Below, one piece after another: positions 36,878 through 44,443 of a stretch of DNA of 50,958 bases. The stretch covers positions 1-50,958 of the forward strand of contig CAMIVO010000007.1 in the NCBI GenBank assembly GCA_946401865.1, in the 5' to 3' direction. Below the pieces are notes generated by a model. It saw only the letters and a program-made list of their open reading frames with translations, was not told where the DNA came from and did not search any database. The position numbers were made by a program, and so were the translations under genes. The stretch comes from an uncultured Clostridia bacterium (GTDB lineage: Bacteria > Bacillota > Clostridia > TANB77 > CAG-508). Position 1 is the stretch's first letter, and each line of letters opens with the position of its first letter.

Positions 36878-37261
36878 ATGAAAGATAAAATATTGACATT
36901 AATTATAGGGATTCTGATTGGTGCAATTTTAACATCAGGTGGATTTTTAGTTTATAATAAGGTAAATAAGAATTCTTCAAATAATCAAATGAAAGGTATG
37001 CAAGAAATGAGAAAAGGAGAGAGACCTGAAATGCCAAATAATGAGCAAGTACTAAATGGGGAAAGACCTGAATTACCTGAGGGAGAAATGCCAAATGGAG
37101 AATTGCCACAAAATAATGCAGATTCTACACAAGATGAACAAAAAACTCAAAATAATGTAACTACACAAGACGGTAATCAAAAAAATAAAAAGAATCGTAC
37201 TAATAAAACAGAAACAAATGTAGAGCCAAATCAAAATTCCAACAGTGAAGGTAATGCATAA
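36878..37261 (+). CDS. Membrane-anchored low-complexity protein
   Basis: A 127-aa protein with a basic start, one membrane helix (residues 6-25, including a GILIGAILTSGG glycine pattern) and an exported tail of low complexity. The tail holds imperfect repeats (GERPEMPNN, GERPELPEGEMP, GELPQ) and then a Gln/Asn/Thr/Lys-rich end. It is probably a cell-surface protein anchored by its N-terminus; function unknown. AAAGGAGGAAATAGTT precedes the ATG, with a TATAAT at 36847-36852 but no good -35 box. Confidence 0.72.
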   Translation: MKDKILTLIIGILIGAILTSGGFLVYNKVNKNSSNNQMKGMQEMRKGERPEMPNNEQVLNGERPELPEGEMPNGELPQNNADSTQDEQKTQNNVTTQDGNQKNKKNRTNKTETNVEPNQNSNSEGNA

Positions 37262-37286
37262 AATTTTGAAAATACTTGGAAAACAC

Positions 37287-37316
37287 TTGACAAAATATAG
37301 ATAGTTGTGCTATTAT
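37287..37316 (+). promoter_or_regulatory. Promoter of tRNA-Leu
   Basis: TTGACA (37287-37292), 18-nt spacer, TATTAT (37311-37316), ending 23 nt before the tRNA. Confidence 0.75.
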
Positions 37317-37339
37317 ATATTTTGTCATTTGGTTTATAT

Positions 37340-37422
37340 GCGGATGTGGCGGAACTGGTAGACGCGCTGGTCTTAGGAACCAGTGCCTGTGCGTGGGGGT
37401 TCGAGTCCCTTCATCCGCACCA
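37340..37422 (+). tRNA. tRNA-Leu (anticodon UAG)
   Basis: Full cloverleaf with a long variable arm. The acceptor GCGGATG pairs with CATCCGC, discriminator A, and CCA is encoded. The anticodon stem CTGGT/ACCAG holds the loop CTTAGGA, giving anticodon TAG (reads CUN). The T arm GGGGGTTCGAGTCCC is standard. It stands alone with its own promoter and terminator. Confidence 0.97.
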
Positions 37423-37433
37423 ATGACATGAAG

Positions 37434-37470
37434 TCGAATTTATGAAAATATTCATAGGTTCGATTTTTTT
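37434..37470 (+). terminator. Terminator of tRNA-Leu
   Basis: TCGAATTTATGAA pairs with TTCATAGGTTCGA (two G-U pairs) around AATA, followed by a T-run of seven. Confidence 0.85.
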
Positions 37471-37489
37471 GTAGGCAAATAAGAATTTA

Positions 37490-37540
37490 GGGACACCTTC
37501 CAAAAACATGAAGTACAAGATGCATTTGGGAGGTGTCCCC
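37490..37540. repeat. GGGAC/GTCCC palindrome, REP-like
   Basis: GGGACACCTTCCAAA (37490-37504) pairs with TTTGGGAGGTGTCCC (37525-37539), with one G-U pair and a 20-nt loop. It has the same GGGAC ends as the element at 17649-17686 and the GGGGACG repeat near 28.9 kb. There is no T-run, so it is not a terminator. Confidence 0.6.
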
Positions 37541-37651
37541 ATATGCTTATGCTCTAAAACAATTTATGATATAATAAAAGTGAAACCAAAACCAAAATTT
37601 CATCAATATATAAGTATAAGATATCTTAAAAACAAGGAGTTTAGATCTAAA

Positions 37652-38209
37652 TTGAATAAGAAAATGAAAATAAGTGAGTATTATAAAGATAATGAGCTAG
37701 ATTTAGAAAAAGTAATAGATGAATATAGTGGTTATGTTTATAAAATAATTGAAAACATGGCAATTGAATATTTATCAAAGGAAGATGCCGAAGAAATAAT
37801 ATCAGATACATTTGTTGTATTGTGGAAAAATAGAGAGAAGCTTGATATAACAAAAGACTTAAGTCCATATATTGCAGGAATAACAAAAAATCTAGTTAGA
37901 GAAAAAAGTAGAGTAATTAAAATTAATAGTAATTTAGATGATTATGAGAATATAATTCATGATTTCTTTAAAATAGATATGTTTTGCGAGCAAAGAGAAA
38001 AGATAGCTATTATTAATAAAGCCTTAAAAAATATGAAAAAAATCGATATAGAAATATTTGAATTATACTATTATTCGTCAATGAAATATAATGAAATTTC
38101 TGGCGTTTTAAATGTTTCTGAATTTACTATTAAATCAAAATTATTCAGGATTAGAAAGAAAATAAAAAAAGAATTATTAAAAGGAGGGTATAGTGATGAA
38201 GAATTATAA
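37652..38209 (+). CDS. ECF-type RNA polymerase sigma factor
   Basis: Alternative sigma factor, 185 aa. Region 2 runs over YSGYVYKIIENMAIEYLSKEDAEEIISDTFVVLWKNREKL. Region 4 is LYYYSSMKYNEISGVLNVSEFTIKSKLFRIRKKIKKEL with the helix-turn-helix. The TTG at 37652 is chosen (AAGGAG 12 nt upstream); ATG 37664 lacks a ribosome site, and a longer frame back to 37508 would read through the palindrome at 37490-37540. A TATAAT at 37570-37575 could start the transcript. The stop overlaps the next gene, an anti-sigma candidate. The inducing signal is unknown. Confidence 0.86.
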   Translation: MNKKMKISEYYKDNELDLEKVIDEYSGYVYKIIENMAIEYLSKEDAEEIISDTFVVLWKNREKLDITKDLSPYIAGITKNLVREKSRVIKINSNLDDYENIIHDFFKIDMFCEQREKIAIINKALKNMKKIDIEIFELYYYSSMKYNEISGVLNVSEFTIKSKLFRIRKKIKKELLKGGYSDEEL

Positions 38210-39332
38210 TAAAGAAAAAATATATAATGAAGTAAAACGAAAGATTTCTATATCCAACTTTATGGAGAAGGGGAAAATTGATATGGAAAAAAATAAACAT
38301 TCATTTTTTAAAAGTGTAGCAGTTGCCAGTTGTATGGTTTTATCAGTTACTGGTGTGGTTTTTGCAAAAGACATAGGAATTTTTGTTAGTAACATTTTTG
38401 GAGGGAATGCAAGTGATGGAGTTCAAACAGCAGTTGATAATGGATATTTAAAAAAGGTAGAGAATAAATATGTAGAATCAGAAGGAATAGAATTTGCAGT
38501 AGATTCATTTTTAATTGATGATTATAATTTAGATATTAATTTTAAAATGAAATTAAGTAACAAATATGACAGCAAAATAATGGAAGGAGCGGACTTACAA
38601 GATTTAAGAATTTTAGATGAGAATGGAAATATAGTATTTGTTACAAGTGAAGTTGAAACAGAAATGGCAAGAGAAGATGGTACAATTGGAACAGAAAGAT
38701 TTACTCCTCATTTCTGGGGTGGATATAGTATGGGAGGAAAAGAAATTAGTGATAATGAGTTAATATATCATCTTACAGCATATGGTTCAGAAGAACATAA
38801 AATAGCCAGAGCAAAGGAATTAAATATTTCATTTTCTAAAATATTTGTTAGAAAAGATAATATGGAAAATATAATGAATACAACATATACAGGAAACTGG
38901 AGTTTTAAGGTAGATGTCCCAGAAGAAATGTATAAAAGAGAGAATATTATTTATAAAGTTAAAAGCTGTAATGATGAAAATACTAAAGTTGGATATGCAA
39001 TTTTATCAAATACAGCATTCAAAATAGAAATACCAGAAACTACAACTGATAAAGTTGATTATGAAATTTTACATTCTAGTTCTCCAAAAAGTATTTTTGA
39101 TAAAATTGCACTTGGTAAAGAATATGTTGAAACATCTGATGGAAAGAAATTTGAACCTGCAAGAAGAAGTGATGGAGATGGAGGATTTAGTTTACCACCA
39201 GAACCAAATAAAATTATTAATTATTCACAAACTTTTAATTTAACAAAATTTGATGCAACAGATGAACTAAAAGTCCATATTTTTACAAATAAAGGTGAAG
39301 AAATAATAATAGAATATGAAAGAAGCAAATAA
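38196..39332 (+). CDS. DUF4179-type anti-sigma factor, membrane protein
   Basis: Predicted regulator of the preceding sigma factor, 378 aa. A cytoplasmic segment of about 35 residues (IYNEVKRKISISNFME), one helix near residues 36-55 (FFKSVAVASCMVLSVTGVVFA), then a large extracytoplasmic beta-rich domain ending in a YSQTFNLTKFDATDELKVHIFTNKGEE type motif. This is the DUF4179/DUF5643 layout typical of genes behind ECF sigma factors. The ATG at 38196 has AAGGAGGG 8 nt upstream and overlaps the sigma gene by 14 nt, indicating coupled translation. Direct binding to sigma is inferred. Confidence 0.82.
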   Translation: MKNYNKEKIYNEVKRKISISNFMEKGKIDMEKNKHSFFKSVAVASCMVLSVTGVVFAKDIGIFVSNIFGGNASDGVQTAVDNGYLKKVENKYVESEGIEFAVDSFLIDDYNLDINFKMKLSNKYDSKIMEGADLQDLRILDENGNIVFVTSEVETEMAREDGTIGTERFTPHFWGGYSMGGKEISDNELIYHLTAYGSEEHKIARAKELNISFSKIFVRKDNMENIMNTTYTGNWSFKVDVPEEMYKRENIIYKVKSCNDENTKVGYAILSNTAFKIEIPETTTDKVDYEILHSSSPKSIFDKIALGKEYVETSDGKKFEPARRSDGDGGFSLPPEPNKIINYSQTFNLTKFDATDELKVHIFTNKGEEIIIEYERSK

Positions 39333-39337
39333 TAACG

Positions 39338-39379
39338 AAAACTCACATCTGATTTAAAGATTACAGATGTGAGTTTTTT
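39338..39379 (+). terminator. Terminator of the sigma/anti-sigma operon
   Basis: AAAACTCACATCTG (39338-39351) pairs with CAGATGTGAGTTTT (39364-39377) and is followed by further T. Confidence 0.9.
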
Positions 39380-39413
39380 ATTACAAAAAAACAAAAAATT
39401 TTATGTCAAATTA

Positions 39414-39442
39414 TTGACTTTTTGGCAAATCCATTATATGAT
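39414..39442 (+). promoter_or_regulatory. Promoter of minD-minE-rodA
   Basis: TTGACT (39414-39419), 17-nt spacer, TATGAT (39437-39442). Confidence 0.68.
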
Positions 39443-39479
39443 AGAAAAGTATAAAAATCCTAGGAAAGGAAGACGAAAA

Positions 39480-40274
39480 ATGGGAGAAGTTATAGTTATT
39501 ACATCAGGAAAAGGTGGAGTAGGTAAAACAACAACAACAGCAAATTTAGGGTCAAGCCTTGCTCTAGAAGGAAAAAAAGTGGCTTTAGTAGATACAGACA
39601 TAGGACTTCGTAATCTAGATGTTGTAATGGGTCTAGAAAACAGAATTGTATATGATATTGTTGATGTTGTTGAAAACAAATGTAAATTAAGACAAGCTCT
39701 TATAAAAGACAAAAGATTTAAAGAATTATATTTATTACCTGCAGCTCAAACAAGAGATAAATCAGCAGTAAATGAAGAACAAATGAAAGAATTGACATCA
39801 AAATTAAAAGAGGAATTTGACTATATACTAATAGATTGCCCAGCAGGAATAGAACAAGGATTTAAAAATGCAATTGCAGGTGCAGATAGAGCAATAGTTG
39901 TATCTACTGCAGAAATATCATCAATAAGAGATGCAGATAGAATTATAGGACTATTAGAATCATCTGAAATTAAAAATCCAGAATTAGTTATTAATAGAAT
40001 AAGACCAGATATGGTAAGACGTGGAGAAATGATGGATGTAGATGACATAGTAGATTTATTATCAATAGATCTTATAGGTGTTGTTCCAGATGATGAATAC
40101 ATAATTACACAAACAAACAAAGGAGAACCAGTTATTCAAAATAAAAAAGCTCCATCAGGTAAAGCCTATTTAGAAATTGCAAAGAGAATTTTAGGGGAGG
40201 ACATAGAAGTTACAATTCCTGGTAGAGAAAAAGGTTTGTGGGCTAAAATAAAGAAAATTTTTAGTAAAAAATAA
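39480..40274 (+). CDS. minD: Septum site-determining ATPase MinD
   Basis: Membrane-cycling ATPase that positions cell division, 264 aa. The deviant Walker A motif is SGKGGVGKTTTTAN near the N-terminus. VDTDIGLRNLDVVMGLENR, YILIDCPAGIEQGF and NRIRPDMVRRGEMM are typical. The C-terminus GLWAKIKKIFSKK is the amphipathic membrane-targeting helix. ATG 39480 is used; an in-frame start at 39369 lies upstream of the promoter. minE follows at 33 nt. minC was not found in the window. Confidence 0.97.
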   Translation: MGEVIVITSGKGGVGKTTTTANLGSSLALEGKKVALVDTDIGLRNLDVVMGLENRIVYDIVDVVENKCKLRQALIKDKRFKELYLLPAAQTRDKSAVNEEQMKELTSKLKEEFDYILIDCPAGIEQGFKNAIAGADRAIVVSTAEISSIRDADRIIGLLESSEIKNPELVINRIRPDMVRRGEMMDVDDIVDLLSIDLIGVVPDDEYIITQTNKGEPVIQNKKAPSGKAYLEIAKRILGEDIEVTIPGREKGLWAKIKKIFSKK

Positions 40275-40307
40275 AAACAACAAACTAATAAAACTGGAGG
40301 TAATAAT

Positions 40308-40946
40308 ATGTTTGAAAATTTTATAAATATTTTCAAAAAAAGTAAAAAAAGTAAATCATTAAGTACAAGCTCAAAAAATACAGCAAAAGAAAGATTACAT
40401 TTAGTACTTATGCAAGATAGGGCTAATGTTTCTGCAGATTTCCTAGACTTAATGAGAAAAGAAATAATAGAAGTAATAAAAAAATATATTGATATAGATG
40501 AAAAAGCAATGGATGTTAGACTTACAACAGAAACAAATGAAGACGGAACTCAAGGTGCTCCAGCACTTTATGCAAATATTCCAATAATAAATATAAAAGA
40601 TGAAACTAGAAAATTGAGTAAAACAAATCAAGAACATAAAATAGAAATAAAACTTGCAGAAAACAAAAATCAAAAATCTGACGAAAATAAAGAACAAAAT
40701 AATAAAAATGAAAATCTTGATGAAACACAGGAACAAAAAGAAAATAAAGAAAATGAAAAAATAACAGATACAGAAAATCAAAATAATACACAGGTACAAG
40801 AAAATTCAGAAGAAAAAAATCAAGAACCTGAAAAAAATGATAAAAAAGAGAATAAAGTTGATGACAATAAAGATATAGAAGAAAAAACAGAAACCAGTGA
40901 ACACGAAAGTCAAAATAAGGAAGAAGAGAATAATGATGAAGAATAA
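40308..40946 (+). CDS. minE: MinE with a long acidic C-terminal extension
   Basis: Topological specificity factor that stimulates MinD ATPase and drives its oscillation. Residues 1 to about 95 match MinE: the membrane-binding start MFENFINIFKK, the MinD-contact segment TAKERLHLVLMQDRANVS and the dimerisation strands (EKAMDVRLTTE). Family members have about 90 aa; this one has 212. The extra C-terminal part of about 115 residues is almost wholly Glu, Asn, Lys, Gln and Asp and should be disordered. An expansion of AT-rich codons may explain it. TGGAGGTAATAAT precedes the ATG. The next gene overlaps its end by 14 nt. Confidence 0.93.
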   Translation: MFENFINIFKKSKKSKSLSTSSKNTAKERLHLVLMQDRANVSADFLDLMRKEIIEVIKKYIDIDEKAMDVRLTTETNEDGTQGAPALYANIPIINIKDETRKLSKTNQEHKIEIKLAENKNQKSDENKEQNNKNENLDETQEQKENKENEKITDTENQNNTQVQENSEEKNQEPEKNDKKENKVDDNKDIEEKTETSEHESQNKEEENNDEE

Positions 40947-42042
40947 AATATTTAAAAATATGGAATGGTGGGTTCTTATTTCTGCAATTCTGCTTTGTAT
41001 TGTTGGTTTTGTTGCATTATATTCTGCAAGTCAACAACTAGATTTAGATTCTTTCAAGAAACAAATAATGTGGTTTTCTATAAGCATAGTTATAATGATA
41101 ATAACTATGCTTATAGATTATGAATTTTTAGCAAAAATATCACCAGTTTTCTATGCAATAGCTATTATTGCGTTAATTGCAGTTTTATTTACAAGACCAA
41201 TAAATGGTGCAAACAGCTGGTTTAGCATTGGCTCTATGTCTTTTCAACCAGCAGAAATTACAAAAATTTCAGTGATATTATTTTTAGCATATGTAATGAT
41301 AAAAATACAAGAAAAAGATAAACAAGATATAAATGTTTTTTGGAAGTTATTAATAGTTTTAGCAGTAGCAATTGTTCCAATTTTTTTAATAATACTTCAA
41401 CCTGATTATGGAACTGCTGCAGCATATATACTTGCATTAGTTTTAATGTTATTTGTTTCTGGAATAGATAAAAAATACATTATTTCTGCAATTTTAATTA
41501 CAGCAATTGCTTTACCACTTATATATATGTTTATATTACCATCTCATGCAAAAAGAAGAATAGATGTGTTTTTAAATCCAGAGTCAGATCCAAAAGGTTC
41601 AGGATATAATGTTCTTCAATCTAAAATTGCAATCGGAGCTGGAGAGCTTACTGGTATGGGGATCCTTAATGGAAACCAGACACAAATGGGTTATTTATCT
41701 CCAAAAACGACAGATTTTATTTATTCTGTAATAGGTGAAGAAATGGGATTTATAGTATCTGGAGCAGTTGTACTTGTATATGTTACACTAATTACCAGAG
41801 CATTATATGTTGCAAAAACTGCAAAAGATGATTTGGGTTCATATATAGCAGCAGGAATAAGCGGAATTTTCCTATTTCATATGACAGAAAATATTGGAAT
41901 GACATTAGGTTTACTACCAATTACAGGAGTTCCACTTTTATTTATAAGTTATGGTGGAAGTTCTATGATAACTAGTTTTATTTGTATTGGACTATTACTA
42001 AATATTAGTGGAAAAAGAAAGAAAACTATTTTTATTAAATAG
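40933..42042 (+). CDS. rodA: SEDS peptidoglycan polymerase, RodA/FtsW family
   Basis: Polytopic glycosyltransferase that polymerises lipid II, 369 aa with about ten membrane helices. Family motifs: ARPINGANSW-like TRPINGANSWFSIG, QPAEITKISVILFLAY, ILQPDYGTAAAY (catalytic Asp region), LSPKTTDFIYSVIGEEMGF and LLPITGVPLLFISYGGSS. RodA is favoured over FtsW because of the min-operon position and the PKTTDFIYSVIGEE segment, but SpoVE-type roles cannot be excluded. ATG 40933 (or 40936) overlaps the minE end; an in-frame GTG at 40897 is less likely. Confidence 0.92.
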   Translation: MMKNKIFKNMEWWVLISAILLCIVGFVALYSASQQLDLDSFKKQIMWFSISIVIMIITMLIDYEFLAKISPVFYAIAIIALIAVLFTRPINGANSWFSIGSMSFQPAEITKISVILFLAYVMIKIQEKDKQDINVFWKLLIVLAVAIVPIFLIILQPDYGTAAAYILALVLMLFVSGIDKKYIISAILITAIALPLIYMFILPSHAKRRIDVFLNPESDPKGSGYNVLQSKIAIGAGELTGMGILNGNQTQMGYLSPKTTDFIYSVIGEEMGFIVSGAVVLVYVTLITRALYVAKTAKDDLGSYIAAGISGIFLFHMTENIGMTLGLLPITGVPLLFISYGGSSMITSFICIGLLLNISGKRKKTIFIK

Positions 42043-42095
42043 AAGTTAGATTTAAGATTAATTGATAGGTTTAAGGTAAAAGATAGGAGCAACAA

Positions 42096-43070
42096 ATGTA
42101 TTTAAAAGAACTACAAATAGGAAAGGTAAAATTAAAAAACAATATATTACTTGCTCCAATGGCAGGAATTACTGATTTGCCATTTCGAATAATAGCTAGA
42201 AGATATGGGGCAGGTTATGCTTGCACAGAAATGGTAAGTTCAAAAGCAATAATGTATGGTGATGAAAAAACAAAAAAATTAATAAATTCAGAAGGAGAAC
42301 CTAGACCACTTGCAATACAGATATTTGGTTCAGATATAGAGGCTATTTCATATGCAAGTAAATATATATCTGAATTTGCAGATATAATTGATATAAATAT
42401 GGGATGTCCCGCTCCAAAAGTTACAAAAAATGGAGAAGGAAGCAAAATACTCTTAGATTTAGAATTAGCAGAAAAAATAATAAAAACAGCTATTCAAAAT
42501 TCAAAAGTACCTGTTACATTAAAAATAAGAAAAGGTTGGGATAATGATCATATAGTTGCAGTTGAGCTAGCCAAAATTGCTGAAAAAAATGGCATCTCTG
42601 CTATAACAATACATGGAAGAACAAGAAGTGAATTTTATTCAGGAAAAGCAGATTGGGAGATTATAAAAAAAGTAAAAGAAGCGGTAAAAATCCCGGTAAT
42701 AGGTAATGGCGACATTGTAGATGAAAAAACTGCAAAAGAAATGTTTGAAAAAACTGGAGTGGACGGTATAATGATAGGTAGAGCTTCTATTGGAAATCCG
42801 TGGATTTTTCAAAAAATAATTCATTATTTAAATACTGGAGAAAAATTGCCAGATATTGATAATAAAGAAAAATTGAATGTTATACAAAATCATTTAGAGC
42901 TACTTATAAAAGAAAAAGGAGAAAATGTTGCTATTAAAGAATTTAGAAAGCACATTTCAGCTTATACAAAAAATATGCCTAACTCAAGTGGATTTAGAGT
43001 TAAAATAAATTCAATAGAAACAAGAGCTGAGGTGGAAAAAGAAATTATTAATTTTTTTAATCATGAATAA
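42096..43070 (+). CDS. dusB: tRNA-dihydrouridine synthase (DusB/NifR3 type)
   Basis: FMN enzyme reducing uridine in the tRNA D-loop, 324 aa. The TIM barrel starts with LLAPMAGITDLPFR. The catalytic Cys is C104 in NMGCPAPKV, followed by TLKIRKGWD, TIHGRTRSEFYSG, GNGDI and GIMIGRASIGNPW, as in the DusB subgroup. The C-terminal helical domain (FRKHISAYTKNMPNSSGFR) binds tRNA. AGGAGCAACAA precedes the ATG. It follows rodA by 53 nt. Confidence 0.95.
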   Translation: MYLKELQIGKVKLKNNILLAPMAGITDLPFRIIARRYGAGYACTEMVSSKAIMYGDEKTKKLINSEGEPRPLAIQIFGSDIEAISYASKYISEFADIIDINMGCPAPKVTKNGEGSKILLDLELAEKIIKTAIQNSKVPVTLKIRKGWDNDHIVAVELAKIAEKNGISAITIHGRTRSEFYSGKADWEIIKKVKEAVKIPVIGNGDIVDEKTAKEMFEKTGVDGIMIGRASIGNPWIFQKIIHYLNTGEKLPDIDNKEKLNVIQNHLELLIKEKGENVAIKEFRKHISAYTKNMPNSSGFRVKINSIETRAEVEKEIINFFNHE

Positions 43071-43096
43071 AAAAGCAATAGTGATGGAGGGGTAAC

Positions 43097-43633
43097 ATGA
43101 ATTTGTATGTAGTCAGGCATGGAGAGGTGCCATCAAATTTAAGTGACACAATATGTAAAAGAACTGATGAAAGACTAACTCCAAACGGAATCAAACAGGC
43201 TCAAAAAATAGGTGATGAATTAGCAGAAACTAAATTTGATGTAGTTTTTTCATCTCCTGTTGCAAGAGCAACTGAAACAACAGAATATGTTGTACCAAAT
43301 GCAAAAATAATTTATGATTCTAGACTTACTGAAAGAGGTTTAGGAAATTTAGTTGGAAGAAAATGGAATGAAATAAATAAAAGTACATGGAATTCTACTG
43401 AAACTGAAACAACTCCAGAAGGAGCGGAAACATTACTATCAGGATTAAATAGAACAAGAGATTTTTTAAATGATATACAAAAAAATTATAAAGGAAAAAA
43501 TATATTAGTTGTAACTCATAATTTTGTAAGTAAATGTATTTGGGGAATAGAAGAGAATATAACTAATAAAGATAAATTAGGAAACTTTGTGCATCCAAAT
43601 GGAGAGGTAAAAAAATATTTTATTGAAGATTAA
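43097..43633 (+). CDS. Histidine phosphatase family protein
   Basis: Phosphatase of the phosphoglycerate-mutase-like superfamily, 178 aa. The phospho-acceptor His is H8 in VVRHGE. The second His is in VVTHNF, and the conserved Arg and Glu are in SSPVARATET and LTERGLGN. The substrate is unknown; small members act on sugar phosphates, cobalamin or nucleotide intermediates. TGGAGGGGTAAC precedes the ATG, 26 nt after dusB. Confidence 0.9.
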   Translation: MNLYVVRHGEVPSNLSDTICKRTDERLTPNGIKQAQKIGDELAETKFDVVFSSPVARATETTEYVVPNAKIIYDSRLTERGLGNLVGRKWNEINKSTWNSTETETTPEGAETLLSGLNRTRDFLNDIQKNYKGKNILVVTHNFVSKCIWGIEENITNKDKLGNFVHPNGEVKKYFIED

Positions 43634-43663
43634 TAAATTTTTTGAAATAAAGGAATAAAAATA

Positions 43664-44422
43664 ATGAATTATTTAAGTTACTTAAAAGAAAAAAGTACAA
43701 TTATAGGAATAACAGGCTTTTCAGAAATGTTTGATTCTAGTAAACATGAAATATCCAAATACAAAATTATTTGTGTAATGCCAGATGGGAAGTGTTTATT
43801 TGTACCATATTCCGCAAATGATAGTAGAAAAAGATTAAAAAATATGTATACACATAGACATTATTTGCTAATAGCATTATCAGAAGCTTTAGATATGTTA
43901 AGTATAGATGAACCAAAATTTATAGAAGAATTAGTTCTCAATACTACAGTTCAAGAATTGGTTTACACTTTTATAAGTAGCTTAGGAATTTCAATATTTT
44001 ATGATATAGGTATAGATGAAGAAAGATATACAAATTTTGAAAAAAGTTTAGAATTTTCTGAAGAACAAAAAAATACTATATTATCAATGAGAGAGGCATT
44101 AGAAAAGGAAAAATATCAAATTGCAGCTATTGAAAAAGATTATGATGATAAAAGTATTAATCTTCCAGAAAATTTAAATATGAAATTTCGACCAAGTGTG
44201 ATAGGAGAGTATATAGGAGTGAATGTACTAAAACACTTTTTTAATGATGATTCAGAAAACAGAGCATTAGATATAACAGAATTTTATGAAATAATAAACT
44301 TATTAGAATTAAATAAAAATCAAAATAAAAGAATGCTTTCACTTGATTACATAAAAGAAACTTTTGGAAAAAATGTAGAAGAAGTAGCTAAAGAAAAACT
44401 TCAAGGTGATCAGTTAGAATAA
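43664..44422 (+). CDS. Hypothetical protein, 252 aa
   Basis: I cannot assign a family. It looks like a soluble protein: a beta-type start (STIIGITGFSEMF, YKIICVMPDGKCLFVPYS), then a helical body (HRHYLLIALSEALDML) and a charged C-terminal helix bundle. There is no signal peptide or membrane segment. Two Cys occur in the N-terminal part only. It lies between a histidine phosphatase and aspS on the same strand with short gaps, so it is probably part of that transcript. AAAGGAATAAAAATA precedes the ATG. Confidence 0.72.
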   Translation: MNYLSYLKEKSTIIGITGFSEMFDSSKHEISKYKIICVMPDGKCLFVPYSANDSRKRLKNMYTHRHYLLIALSEALDMLSIDEPKFIEELVLNTTVQELVYTFISSLGISIFYDIGIDEERYTNFEKSLEFSEEQKNTILSMREALEKEKYQIAAIEKDYDDKSINLPENLNMKFRPSVIGEYIGVNVLKHFFNDDSENRALDITEFYEIINLLELNKNQNKRMLSLDYIKETFGKNVEEVAKEKLQGDQLE

Positions 44423-44443
44423 AGAGTATATGGAGGTAATACA

